A DNA stretch of 64,000 nucleotides, from positions 124,001-188,000 of the forward strand of contig NZ_AUFO01000001.1 in NCBI RefSeq assembly GCF_000426545.1, given 5' to 3'. Each line of letters opens with the position of its first letter. Within the stretch, counting starts at the first letter, position 1. Source of the DNA: Paenibacillus massiliensis subsp. panacisoli DSM 21345 (GTDB lineage Bacteria; Bacillota; Bacilli; Paenibacillales; Paenibacillaceae). The notes under the pieces are model-generated. The model saw only the letters and a program-made list of their open reading frames with translations, was not told the DNA's origin and did not search any database. Positions 45,894 to 54,331 of the stretch are shown one piece after another. The position numbers and the translations under genes were made by a program.

Positions 45894-47330
45894 ATGGCTA
45901 AGCATACAATGAACATCCCGGCTGATTTTATAATAGGGGCTGCTTCATCCGCCTGGCAAACAGAAGGGTGGAGCGGCAAGAAGGAAGGGCAGGATTCTTA
46001 TCTTGACAGATGGTATATCAATGACCGCTATGTCTGGCATAACGGATATGGTCCGGCCGGCGCGACTGACTTCTATAATCGCTACAGCGAAGATATCGCA
46101 CTTATGAGACAGATTGGACTGACGCATTTCCGTACCTCGATTAACTGGTCCCGTTTTTTAACCGACTATGAAAATGTGATTGTGGACGAAACCTATGCGG
46201 ATTACGTGGGACGGGTCATTGACGAATTGATAGAGAGTGGTGTCGAGCCGATGATTTGTCTGGAGCACTATGAGCTGCCGGCGTATTTGCTGGATAAATA
46301 TGATGGATGGTCATCAAAACATGTGGTTGAACTATTCGTAAAATATGCGGATAAGGTGTTTGAACGCTACGGCGACCGTGTCAAGCACTGGTTTACCTTT
46401 AATGAACCGATTGTAGTGCAGACCCGCGTCTATCTGGATGCGTTGCGTTATCCCTATGAGCAGAACACCCGCAAATGGATGCAGTGGAATTACAATAAAA
46501 CACTCGCAACCGCCAAATGCGTGCAATTGTTCAAGAAGCAAGGCTACGGCAAAAACGGTGCGAAGATCGGCGCCATTCTCAATCCCGAGGTAACATATGC
46601 CCGCTCAAGCGCGCCGCACGATCAGTATGCAGCTCATGTATACGATCTGTTCTACAACCGGGTATTTATGGACCCTCTGATCAAAGGGGAATATCCCGAG
46701 GAATTGTTCGAACTGATGAATAAGCATGACATTACGTTCGAGTCTACACCGGCAGAGCTGGCCATCATCAAAAACAACACGATTGATTACGCGGGCATTA
46801 ATCTATATTATCCGCACCGGGTAAAGACGCAAACCAAGGCATGGAATGAAAATGCACCTTTTCATCCGTCTTACTACTATGAGCATTTTGATCTTCCAGG
46901 CAAGAAAATGAATAAATCGCGCGGGTGGGAAATTTACCCTAAAATCATTTACGATATGGGCATACGTATCAAAAACGAATACAACAATATCGAATGGTTT
47001 ATTTCCGAGAATGGAATGGGTATCGAGAACGAGGCGATGTTCAAAAATGAAGATCAGATCATTCAGGATGATTACCGGATTTCCTTCATCAGCGAGCATT
47101 TGTACTATACACTCAAAGCCGTAGAGGACGGCTCCAACTGCAAAGGGTACATGCTGTGGGCCTTCACGGATAATGTATCCCCGATGAATGCGTTCAAGAA
47201 CCGCTATGGACTGGTTGAAATCAACCTGGAGAACGAACGCAGCCGGCATTTGAAAAAATCCGGTTACTGGTACAAGTCCATTATCGCTGAACGTTCGCTT
47301 ACAGTTGATTTGGATGAAGAGTACAAATAA
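45894..47330 (+). CDS. 6-phospho-beta-glucosidase, glycoside hydrolase family 1
   Basis: A 478-residue cytosolic GH1 enzyme that would split the imported phospho-beta-glucoside into glucose 6-phosphate and glucose or aglycone. Acid/base Glu171 lies in FTFNEP and nucleophile Glu372 in FISENG. The N-terminal FIIGAASSAWQTEG is the GH1 signature. The GH4 enzyme LicH takes this role in B. subtilis, so the operon has a different hydrolase. The start ATG follows AAGGAGGAG. Phospho-sugar preference is inferred from the PTS context. Confidence 0.92.
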   Translation: MAKHTMNIPADFIIGAASSAWQTEGWSGKKEGQDSYLDRWYINDRYVWHNGYGPAGATDFYNRYSEDIALMRQIGLTHFRTSINWSRFLTDYENVIVDETYADYVGRVIDELIESGVEPMICLEHYELPAYLLDKYDGWSSKHVVELFVKYADKVFERYGDRVKHWFTFNEPIVVQTRVYLDALRYPYEQNTRKWMQWNYNKTLATAKCVQLFKKQGYGKNGAKIGAILNPEVTYARSSAPHDQYAAHVYDLFYNRVFMDPLIKGEYPEELFELMNKHDITFESTPAELAIIKNNTIDYAGINLYYPHRVKTQTKAWNENAPFHPSYYYEHFDLPGKKMNKSRGWEIYPKIIYDMGIRIKNEYNNIEWFISENGMGIENEAMFKNEDQIIQDDYRISFISEHLYYTLKAVEDGSNCKGYMLWAFTDNVSPMNAFKNRYGLVEINLENERSRHLKKSGYWYKSIIAERSLTVDLDEEYK

Positions 47331-47368
47331 CTGAATTTATGAAAAAATCAGATCAGGAGGCGTTAACT

Positions 47369-47689
47369 ATGAAAACAATTATTCTTGCCTGTTCAGCCGG
47401 CATGTCTACTTCAATTCTGGTATCCAAGATGAAAAAAGAAGCGGAAGCAAGATCTCTCGAAATCGACATTATAGCCATTCCCGAAAGCACAATCAAGGAT
47501 GAGCTGTCGGGCATCAGCGATCATGTGATTGCGATCCTGCTCGGTCCCCAGGTCCGCATGCGTAAAAATGCTGTAACTGAAATTGCGGCCCCGTACAGCA
47601 TTCCGGTCGATGTCATCGACACGGTGGCCTACGGCAGAGGGAATGGTCCGGCAGTTCTGGATCAGGCCTTGGCGATGTCAGGCAAGTAG
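47369..47689 (+). CDS. licB: PTS lactose/cellobiose-type EIIB component
   Basis: A 106-residue cytosolic PTS protein with the phosphocysteine loop ILACSAGMSTSILV (Cys8). The frame starts at 47339, but the TCAGGAGGCG site lies in that stretch and points to the ATG at 47369. Last gene of the operon; EIIB lies after the glycosidase rather than next to EIIC. With LicA and LicC it makes a full cellobiose-type PTS. Confidence 0.92.
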   Translation: MKTIILACSAGMSTSILVSKMKKEAEARSLEIDIIAIPESTIKDELSGISDHVIAILLGPQVRMRKNAVTEIAAPYSIPVDVIDTVAYGRGNGPAVLDQALAMSGK

Positions 47690-47784
47690 CCTTGGTGACG
47701 GATTAGAATTAAGAGTGGACGTTGGTTAATCAAAGATATGATTCCGTCATATCTGGAGTAAATAATAGTATCTATGAAAAAACA

Positions 47785-47812
47785 AAAGAACCGGGCGCAC
47801 CGGTTCTTTTTC
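47785..47812. terminator. Bidirectional terminator after licB
   Basis: AAAGAACCGG and CCGGTTCTTT form a perfect stem with A and T runs outside. Serves licB and the convergent 47849 gene. Confidence 0.85.
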
Positions 47813-47848
47813 GTCAATATTTGATTTTGAAGTTGGACGAAGTAAGCA

Positions 47849-48457
47849 CTACTTAAATCTGCCCTCATACTCATACAAATCTAATTTGGCCTGATACATC
47901 AGCTTTTTGCCCGCCTCATTTTTGGCATTGGATTGATAATACAAAGTCCAGTTGATTTTCGTTTTGGATACTGCTTTTTTGTAGAGCATCATATTTTCAA
48001 GCTGTAAGTAAGAGCCGCGGATAATCTTTTGGTGAATGGCGGCAAGCTCCGGATTGGCTGGTTGAATTTGTTTGAGTCCTGATACGTATTTGGTGTAATT
48101 AGGGATTATTGTGTTATTCAGGGCGAGAAAAATTTGCTTGCGGGTTGCGTTGGTAAGTCTAGGAGCATTGTTGTATGCATCTACCGCCTTGCCTTGATAA
48201 ACATCGAGCTGATCCAGTTGATCCCAATAATCCATGTACTCGATATACTCCTGTACAAGCTCTGGATCCAAATCCCCATACAATTCCTCATCTGTGACCG
48301 TTTCGTCTGTTGGAGAGATTTCTTCTCCTAATTCGATGTTTGTACCGAAGGGATCCGTAGTGGTATCGGCCTCGGCTGCAGACGACACGGCAGGGAACAG
48401 CATAGTCCCTGACAGTATGAGTGCTAAAGCTGCAAATACTATCGCGTTTCTCTTCAT
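47849..48457 (-). CDS. Secreted protein of unknown function
   Basis: A 202-residue protein with a signal peptide (MKRNAIVFAALALILSGTM, cleavage near SSAAEA). Residues about 30-80 are acidic and rich in T/D/E, then a mostly helical domain with many Tyr/Trp and Asn residues (YIEYMDYWDQLDQLD, LYYQSNAKNEAGKKLMYQ). I recognise no family. The start ATG follows GGGGAAG. Exported, probably to the cell surface or medium. No cysteines, no lipobox and no repeats were seen. It is convergent with the lic operon. Confidence 0.7.
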   Translation of the reverse strand: MKRNAIVFAALALILSGTMLFPAVSSAAEADTTTDPFGTNIELGEEISPTDETVTDEELYGDLDPELVQEYIEYMDYWDQLDQLDVYQGKAVDAYNNAPRLTNATRKQIFLALNNTIIPNYTKYVSGLKQIQPANPELAAIHQKIIRGSYLQLENMMLYKKAVSKTKINWTLYYQSNAKNEAGKKLMYQAKLDLYEYEGRFK

Positions 48458-48629
48458 TCACAATCTTCCCCTTTTTCTTTGAATGTTACAAGTGTACTTA
48501 GGACTTTAACACGTGATTTGCGAAACCTCTAGTCATAATAATCTGTATAATCCAAAAAAAGGAACTTATTATCTGATTTGATTGAGTACGTACCAGACGA
48601 AAGTAAATAGATAAGAGACTGAACCACGG

Positions 48630-48708
48630 TAGCGAAAGTTTGGAGGATTTGGGAGAACTGCGATGCTGTAGCGGAGGGTTGGAGGATTTCTGGAGAAACA
48701 AAGTGCTC
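48630..48708. repeat. Two degenerate tandem 39-base repeats in an otherwise gene-free stretch
   Basis: GTAGCGAAAGTTTGGAGGAT at 48630 and GTAGCGGAGGGTTGGAGGAT at 48669 head two copies of a 39-base unit. A related inverted piece (AACCTTCAACTCGTAGCG) follows at 48724-48741. The whole spacer 48458-48860 is otherwise gene-free. A minus-strand ORF (48529-48762) is made from the repeat and is probably not a gene. The pattern suggests a dispersed intergenic repeat family. Confidence 0.55.
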
Positions 48709-48754
48709 GCCTTTAAAACCCGAAACCTTCAACTCGTAGCGCTCGCCCCCTCTA

Positions 48755-48822
48755 TCCGACAAAATTAGTTGGGCACATGCCTACAAAGTTAGACAGACTT
48801 TGAGATTCACTCCTCTTATACT
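48755..48822 (+). promoter_or_regulatory. Candidate Spo0A-dependent promoter of spoIIGA-sigE
   Basis: TCCGACAAA (48755) and TTAGACAGA (48789) resemble the Spo0A box TTCGACAAA. TAGACA (48790) and TATACT (48817) are separated by 21 bases, close to the unusual 22-base spacing of the Spo0A-activated B. subtilis spoIIG promoter. Confidence 0.5.
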
Positions 48823-48860
48823 TAACCGTATCCTGTAAATTGCACAGGCGGGTGAAACGA

Positions 48861-49805
48861 TTGGTAGTGTATCTGGATCTCATCTTCTTGGTCAATCTGG
48901 TTATCGACGCAGTATTGATTATGGTGACGGCCTGGATGAGAAAGCTGCGGCCAGCATGGTGGAGAGTGCTTCTGTCCTCGACTGTAGGTGCCGCTTACGT
49001 CGTAATGATGTTTTTTCCGCCGCTTACGTTTGCCTTTACCTTTCTTGTCAAGTTCATGCTGTCTGTCATCATGCTTCTGATTTCCTTTGGATTCGGGGGA
49101 CTACAGCGCTTCCTACGGACGTTGGGGGCGTTCTATATCGTGAATTTTGTAGCGGCTGGAGGTATTCTGGGGACGCACTATCTAGTACAGAATCCTGGTG
49201 AGGTCATGAATGGGATCTGGTTTTCAGCCTCGGGGGGATTATCCTTTGAGCTGAAGATTGGCTTCTGGTTCGTGCTGTGCATGTTCGCGGTGGTGATGAT
49301 TATCTTCAAGACAGTTCAGGCGGCGAGACAACGCTCTGAACAGCTTGGCAGCTATCTGGGAGAGGTAGAAGCCAGCATTGATGGTGTATCTGTCCGTTGT
49401 ACAGGCCTGCTGGATACGGGCAATCAGCTTGTTGACCCGCTAACGAGGATTCCCGTGATGATCATGGAGCTTTCCTTATGGAGTACCTATTTTCCAGAAT
49501 CGTGGGAGCGAAAATTGAAAAATGGAGAGGCGGACAACCTGGTCACCGAGCTAGGCGAAGAGGAGTTCCGATGGCAGGATCGGCTACGGCTGATTCCGTA
49601 TCGGGGCATTAACAAAGGTACGGCGTTCATGCTGGCCCTGAAGCCTGATGAGGTGACTGTGACGATGAACGGCCTTCGTTCCACAAGCAAGCGGGTATTA
49701 ATCGGACTGGACAGCGGTACGCTGTCGTCTGAAGGTCGTTACCGGGCTGTCATTCATCCTGATCTGATCGTCGCTTCTTTAAATCCTGAGGTAGGAGGAA
49801 TTTGA
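48861..49805 (+). CDS. spoIIGA: Sporulation sigma-E factor-processing peptidase SpoIIGA
   Basis: A 314-residue membrane aspartic protease that activates pro-sigma-E at the sporulation septum. Five predicted N-terminal membrane helices (about 1-150) precede a cytosolic protease domain with the catalytic [20 protein letters not shown] motif. Starts at 48840, 48852 and 48861 are possible. AGGCGGG suits the TTG at 48861, giving the family-like [11 protein letters not shown]. The stop overlaps the sigE ATG by one base (TGATG). Confidence 0.93.
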   Translation: MVVYLDLIFLVNLVIDAVLIMVTAWMRKLRPAWWRVLLSSTVGAAYVVMMFFPPLTFAFTFLVKFMLSVIMLLISFGFGGLQRFLRTLGAFYIVNFVAAGGILGTHYLVQNPGEVMNGIWFSASGGLSFELKIGFWFVLCMFAVVMIIFKTVQAARQRSEQLGSYLGEVEASIDGVSVRCTGLLDTGNQLVDPLTRIPVMIMELSLWSTYFPESWERKLKNGEADNLVTELGEEEFRWQDRLRLIPYRGINKGTAFMLALKPDEVTVTMNGLRSTSKRVLIGLDSGTLSSEGRYRAVIHPDLIVASLNPEVGGI

Positions 49806-50542
49806 TGCGTTTACAAGTGTTGCCTGTCAAATGGAAGCTGTCTATTCAATTGCAGTATTATCGGGTGCTGTTCCTGCTGGGCTTGAAGACGGAGGAAATC
49901 TACTATATCGGAGGCAGCGAGGCCCTTCCCCCGCCGTTAACCCGCGAGGAGGAGGACTATCTGCTACAGAAGCTCCCCTCAGGAGATTCGGCGATACGTG
50001 CAGTCCTGATTGAGCGCAATCTGCGCCTGGTTGTCTATATTGCCCGTAAGTTCGAGAATACGGGGATTAATATTGAAGATCTCGTATCCATTGGGGCGAT
50101 TGGCCTCATCAAAGCGGTGAATACATTTGACCCGGAGAAGAAGATCAAGCTGGCGACCTACGCATCACGCTGTATCGAGAATGAAATTCTGATGTACCTT
50201 AGACGGAACAACAAGACTCGCACAGAGGTGTCCTTTGACGAGCCACTAAATATCGACTGGGATGGTAACGAGCTGCTGTTATCTGATGTGCTGGGTACAG
50301 AAAATGACACTATCTATCGCAATATTGAGGAGCAGGTGGACCGCAAGCTGCTGCACAAGGCGCTCGACAAGCTGACAGAACGTGAACGACTCATCATGGA
50401 GCTACGCTTTGGACTACAGGATGGTGAGGAGAAGACGCAGAAGGATGTCGCGGATCTGCTTGGGATTTCCCAATCGTATATCTCAAGACTGGAGAAGAGA
50501 ATCATTCGTCGTCTGCGCAAGGAATTTAATAAAATGGTGTAG
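49805..50542 (+). CDS. sigE: Sporulation sigma factor sigma-E (pro-form)
   Basis: A 245-residue sigma-70 factor controlling early mother-cell genes. The N-terminal hydrophobic pro-sequence (about 1-30) is removed by SpoIIGA. EVYY-like [15 protein letters not shown] starts the mature part. Region 2 is [25 protein letters not shown] and region 4 ends [21 protein letters not shown]. The ATG at 49805 behind GTAGGAGGAATTT overlaps spoIIGA, so both are coupled. Confidence 0.97.
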   Translation: MRLQVLPVKWKLSIQLQYYRVLFLLGLKTEEIYYIGGSEALPPPLTREEEDYLLQKLPSGDSAIRAVLIERNLRLVVYIARKFENTGINIEDLVSIGAIGLIKAVNTFDPEKKIKLATYASRCIENEILMYLRRNNKTRTEVSFDEPLNIDWDGNELLLSDVLGTENDTIYRNIEEQVDRKLLHKALDKLTERERLIMELRFGLQDGEEKTQKDVADLLGISQSYISRLEKRIIRRLRKEFNKMV

Positions 50543-50682
50543 CGCTATCAATCGCATACTGCCGCCCGTCGGCAGCTATGAAGTTAGTGAAGCAGAGTCC
50601 AGGAACGAGTGTGAGGGACGAATAAAATTGGACCTCAAGGAGATAATGTACATTAATGTTGCTCCTTGGGAGGTAAGACACG

Positions 50683-51465
50683 ATGACCCGTAATAAAGTT
50701 GAAATCTGCGGTGTGGATACAGCCAAGCTGCCTGTACTGACGAATGTGGAAATGCGCGAACTATTCACAGCTCTACAGCAACACAATGAACGCTCGGCCA
50801 GGGAAAAGCTGGTTAACGGGAACCTGAGGCTCGTCCTCAGCGTCATCCAGCGCTTTAACAACCGGGGAGAATATGTGGATGATCTGTTCCAGGTTGGCTG
50901 TATTGGGCTGATGAAAGCTATAGATAATTTCGACTTGTCCCAGAATGTAAAATTCTCGACCTACGCTGTTCCTATGATCATTGGAGAGATTCGGCGTTAT
51001 CTGCGTGACAACAACCCGATCCGGGTATCTCGTTCCCTGCGAGACATTGCCTACAAGGCACTTCAGGTCAGGGATAACCTGACGACTGTGAATTCCAGAG
51101 AGCCGACGATCTTTGAGATCTCCGAGGTGCTTAATGTTCCAAAGGAGGATGTAGTCTTCGCGCTGGATGCCATACAGGACCCTGTATCCCTGTTTGAGCC
51201 GATCTATCACGACGGCGGTGATCCTATCTATGTGATGGACCAAATCAGCGATGACAAGAACAAGGATGTATCCTGGATTGAGGAGATTGCCTTGCGTGAG
51301 GCGATGCAACGGCTGGGCCAGCGTGAGAAAATGATATTGTCCATGCGCTTTTTTGAAGGGAAGACGCAAATGGAGGTAGCTGATGAAATCGGCATCTCCC
51401 AGGCCCAGGTATCCAGACTTGAGAAGTCGGCAATCCAGCAAATGCAGAAGCATGTGAAATCCTAA
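50683..51465 (+). CDS. sigG: Sporulation sigma factor sigma-G
   Basis: A 260-residue late forespore sigma factor. It begins TRNKVEICGVDTAKLPVLTN as in known sigma-G, with region 2 at GNLRLVLSVIQRFNNRGEYVDDLFQ and region 4 ending EIGISQAQVSRLEKSAI. The start ATG follows GGGAGGTAAGACACG. The 140-base spacer after sigE has a perfect CTGCCG/CGGCAG hairpin at 50559-50575. I could not place the expected forespore promoter with certainty. Confidence 0.97.
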   Translation: MTRNKVEICGVDTAKLPVLTNVEMRELFTALQQHNERSAREKLVNGNLRLVLSVIQRFNNRGEYVDDLFQVGCIGLMKAIDNFDLSQNVKFSTYAVPMIIGEIRRYLRDNNPIRVSRSLRDIAYKALQVRDNLTTVNSREPTIFEISEVLNVPKEDVVFALDAIQDPVSLFEPIYHDGGDPIYVMDQISDDKNKDVSWIEEIALREAMQRLGQREKMILSMRFFEGKTQMEVADEIGISQAQVSRLEKSAIQQMQKHVKS

Positions 51466-51467
51466 AT

Positions 51468-51497
51468 AAATGGCTTCCATCTCAAATGGCTTCCATC
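51468..51497. repeat. Tandem duplication of a 14-base word after sigG
   Basis: AAATGGCTTCCATC occurs at 51468 and again at 51484, just after the sigG stop and ahead of its terminator. Probably a slippage duplication. Confidence 0.7.
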
Positions 51498-51498
51498 A

Positions 51499-51540
51499 GG
51501 GCATTCTTCAAGATCGGGAATCTTGAAGGATGCCCTTTTC
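51499..51540 (+). terminator. Intrinsic terminator after sigG
   Basis: GGGCAT-CTTCAAGAT pairs with ATCTTGAAG-ATGCCC, followed by TTTTC. Confidence 0.85.
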
Positions 51541-51656
51541 ATCTTGAAAGCTGATGGACTGCTGCATTAAATTTAGTGGGACAGGACATTTTTACATTCT
51601 CCCTCATATACTTGCAAAGTAAAGGATGTGAGGCTGTGGATGAGATGAGGACTGTC

Positions 51657-51974
51657 ATGCGAACGATTAAAATATCCGAATTTCAGACGAAGGACGTCAT
51701 TAATGTCATGGATGGCAGGCGGCTGGGGCAGCTTGGCGATCTTGAGGTGGATTTGGAATACGGGCGTATTGAGGCGATTACTGTACCAGCAGCGGGTGTG
51801 TTCAAAGGCTGGTTCGGTGGAGGGAGTGAGCTGGTCATTCCGTGGGAGCATATTGTCAAGATCGGGACGGATGTAATCCTGGTGCGACTGGAGGAGCTTG
51901 CAGAAGTTCAGACGGAGAGACGTCGTACACCCCAAGGGGACTATGTGGAACGATGGGAACGCAAAGGTACGTAG
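51657..51974 (+). CDS. ylmC: YlmC/YmxH family PRC-barrel sporulation protein
   Basis: A 105-residue PRC-barrel protein: ISEFQTKDVINVMDGRRLGQLGDLEVD, then SELVIPWEHIVKIGTDVILVRL, the YlmC/YmxH pattern. The role is unclear, though the family occurs in endospore formers. The frame is open from 51576; plausible starts are 51645 and 51657. I prefer 51657 for the homologue-like start and the ATGAGG seven bases before. The first gene of the ylmC-divIVA run. Confidence 0.8.
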   Translation: MRTIKISEFQTKDVINVMDGRRLGQLGDLEVDLEYGRIEAITVPAAGVFKGWFGGGSELVIPWEHIVKIGTDVILVRLEELAEVQTERRRTPQGDYVERWERKGT

Positions 51975-52023
51975 AGACACCCGGAGCTGATTTTGGTACA
52001 CTGGGCTGTAGAGGTGAAATGAA

Positions 52024-52908
52024 TTGGAACCATTTGTGATTGAAGAATGGACAGGAGCAACGAGCGGAGGCGAACTTTCGTCAGGTCCCGTACCGCGCTT
52101 AATGAATCTTGAGGCTTGGCGGGCACAGGATGAACGCCTGCAGGCTGGATTCACGACAAGGAGCGGGGGAACCAGCAGACCGCCTTACCATAGCCTGAAC
52201 TGTGCTTATCATGTGGGAGACGATCCTGCAGCTGTGCTTAATAATCGTATACAGCTTGCAGGTCGTCTTGGCTTTGAACCAGAGGCCTGGACATGTGGCG
52301 AGCAAGTGCACGGAACAAGCATTGCTGTCGTGACAGCTGAGGATAAGGGCAAGGGCTTCCGGGGTCGTGCTTCTGCTTTTGCAGATACTGATGGAATGAT
52401 TACGAATGTACCCGGTGTGCTACTGACCTCTTTTTATGCTGACTGCGTCCCATTGTATTTCTGGGACCCCGTAGAACGAGTCGTAGGTCTGGCGCATGCA
52501 GGCTGGAAGGGCACAGTCGGTCAGATCGCACTGCGCATGATTACAGCTATGGAAGAGCAATACGGCACATCAAGAGCCGATCTGCGCGCAGCAATTGGGC
52601 CTTCCATTGGCTCATGCTGCTATGAGGTAGATGAGCATGTGATGCGTCATATACGGGTTTTGGAGGAAGAATCCGGGGGTAATGGTTCCTGGAACCAGAA
52701 GGTATATTACCCCACTGATGCGGGAAAAACGATGCTTGACTTGAAACAATGCAATCGACAGATTATGATGAAAGCAGGAATATTGGCGTCTAATATCGAA
52801 TGTACTACTTTATGCACCAGCTGCAGGAACGATTTGTTTTTCTCTTATCGCAAGGAGAATGGCATGACGGGAAGGATGGCTAGCTGGATAGGCTTTGAAG
52901 AGAGGTGA
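52024..52908 (+). CDS. pgeF: Peptidoglycan editing factor PgeF (YlmD, polyphenol oxidase family)
   Basis: A 294-residue cytosolic enzyme of the YfiH/PgeF family, which hydrolyses UDP-MurNAc carrying L-Ser and so stops its entry into the wall. Metal/active-site residues appear in VHGTSIAVV (His), YADCVPLYFWD (Cys) and VGLAHAGWKGTV (His). The start is TTG, seven bases after AGAGGTG. It overlaps or abuts ylmE at the 3' end. Placed in a division operon, as in B. subtilis. Confidence 0.92.
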   Translation: MEPFVIEEWTGATSGGELSSGPVPRLMNLEAWRAQDERLQAGFTTRSGGTSRPPYHSLNCAYHVGDDPAAVLNNRIQLAGRLGFEPEAWTCGEQVHGTSIAVVTAEDKGKGFRGRASAFADTDGMITNVPGVLLTSFYADCVPLYFWDPVERVVGLAHAGWKGTVGQIALRMITAMEEQYGTSRADLRAAIGPSIGSCCYEVDEHVMRHIRVLEEESGGNGSWNQKVYYPTDAGKTMLDLKQCNRQIMMKAGILASNIECTTLCTSCRNDLFFSYRKENGMTGRMASWIGFEER

Positions 52909-52916
52909 ACCTTCCT

Positions 52917-53606
52917 GTGTCCTTGGAAGACAGAATAAAGGATGTCCAGGCCCGAATCGGCGAAGCTTGTAGTCGGAGCGGCCGAGCCAGTCATGATGTG
53001 AATGTGATTGCTGTCACGAAATATGTGGCTGTCCCAGCCATGTCCGCTGTTCTGGACAGTGGGCTTGTGCATGTCGGTGAGAATCGCTGGCAGAACGCTG
53101 CTGAGAAGTGGGAGCAGCTTGGCGAACGGGGAATATGGCATTTTATAGGCCATTTACAGACGAATAAGGTTAAGGATATTGTGGATAAATTCAAGTATAT
53201 TCACTCTCTTGATCGAATATCACTTGCTCAGGAGCTCGAACGCAGAGCTTCAGGATTGGACATGCAGATTCAAGCCTTTCTGCAGGTGAACATATCGGGC
53301 GAGGAGAGCAAGTACGGATTGGCACCGGAAGCGGTACAGCCCTTCCTGAAGGATATAGCCCACCTCAAGCATGTGAAGGTGATTGGGCTGATGACGATGG
53401 CTCCGCATGAGGAGGACCCCGAACAGACCCGTCCGGTCTTTCGCGGGCTGCGTGAGCTTAGGGATGAGCTGAACGGACAAGCCTTGACTTCCGAGCCTTT
53501 GACTGAATTATCCATGGGCATGTCCAATGATTTTGAAGTGGCCGTTGAGGAAGGTGCGACCTGGCTGCGTCTGGGATCTGTCCTGGTAGGAAAAGAGGAG
53601 GGCTAG
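52917..53606 (+). CDS. ylmE: YggS/YlmE family pyridoxal phosphate-binding protein
   Basis: A 229-residue single-domain PLP protein (PLPBP family), involved in vitamin B6 and amino-acid homeostasis. The PLP lysine is in VIAVTKYV (around residue 34), with HVGENRWQ and the C-terminal LSMGMSNDFEVAVEEGATWLRLG phosphate-binding region. The frame starts at 52905, but AGAGGTG is well spaced for the GTG at 52917. One base separates it from sepF. Confidence 0.93.
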   Translation: MSLEDRIKDVQARIGEACSRSGRASHDVNVIAVTKYVAVPAMSAVLDSGLVHVGENRWQNAAEKWEQLGERGIWHFIGHLQTNKVKDIVDKFKYIHSLDRISLAQELERRASGLDMQIQAFLQVNISGEESKYGLAPEAVQPFLKDIAHLKHVKVIGLMTMAPHEEDPEQTRPVFRGLRELRDELNGQALTSEPLTELSMGMSNDFEVAVEEGATWLRLGSVLVGKEEG

Positions 53607-53607
53607 T

Positions 53608-54051
53608 ATGGGCGTAATGAATAAGTTTATGAACTTTCTGGGCCTGCAGGAGGAAGAGCAGGTTGTTGAGCGGGAAATGCTACAGGAAGAAGAACTTGAA
53701 ACTCCAGCCTTTGATAAGCGTAAGAACCAAAGAGGAAGCAATGTAGTCAGTATTCATTCCCAGAAGAATGTGAAGGTTGTCCTTTACGAGCCGCGCTCAT
53801 ATGATGAAGCCCAGGAGATTGCCGACCATCTGCGCTCTCATCGCTCCGTAGTCGTTAATTTGCAACGTATACGCAAAGATCAGGCTTTGCGGATTATTGA
53901 TTTTTTGAGCGGTACCGTCTATGCCGTGAACGGTGGTATCTCCAAGGTAGGGCATAATATCTTCTTATGCACGCCAGACACGGTGGAAATTCAGGGCTCG
54001 ATTACTGAAATTTTAGCCGATAGTGAATCTGAACTAGATAGGATGAGGTGA
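53608..54051 (+). CDS. sepF: Cell division protein SepF
   Basis: A 147-residue FtsZ-binding membrane anchor. The N-terminal MNKFMNFLGL amphipathic helix targets the membrane, then an acidic linker (about 14-45), then the SepF core (KNVKVVLYEPRSYDEAQEI, GGISKVGHNIFLCTPD). It bundles FtsZ via the FtsZ tail seen at 41900. The start ATG follows AAAGAGGAGGGC. Confidence 0.94.
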   Translation: MGVMNKFMNFLGLQEEEQVVEREMLQEEELETPAFDKRKNQRGSNVVSIHSQKNVKVVLYEPRSYDEAQEIADHLRSHRSVVVNLQRIRKDQALRIIDFLSGTVYAVNGGISKVGHNIFLCTPDTVEIQGSITEILADSESELDRMR

Positions 54052-54058
54052 TTGCGTT

Positions 54059-54322
54059 TTGAGTATTGAGATTGTTGTTGGTTTATTGCTTCAAATTTAT
54101 ACTTATATGATTATTGTGTACGTGCTGTTGTCTTGGCTTCCGAATGCCCGTGAGAGCTTCATTGGGGAATTGCTTGCGAAGCTTGTAGAGCCTTATCTGT
54201 CGCCTTTCCGCAGGTTCATTCCTCCGATCTTCGGTATGATTGATATTTCGCCGATCATTGCTCTGATTGTGCTGCGTTTTGCTGCTTCAGGTCTGATCTC
54301 CGTCCTGCGTTACTTTGTGTAG
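54059..54322 (+). CDS. ylmG: YggT family membrane protein (YlmG)
   Basis: An 87-residue protein with two YggT-type membrane helices. The loop LLSWLPNARESFIGELLAKLVEPYLSPFRRFIPP is the family signature. The start is TTG behind GATGAGGTGATTGC. Linked to division and membrane protein placement in several bacteria and plastids; biochemical role unknown. Confidence 0.88.
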   Translation: MSIEIVVGLLLQIYTYMIIVYVLLSWLPNARESFIGELLAKLVEPYLSPFRRFIPPIFGMIDISPIIALIVLRFAASGLISVLRYFV

Positions 54323-54331
54323 GAGGATGTC

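Noticed and set aside
48529..48762. 77-codon minus-strand ORF
   Set aside because: Composed of the 39-base repeat units and their flanks. Looks like repeat-derived noise.
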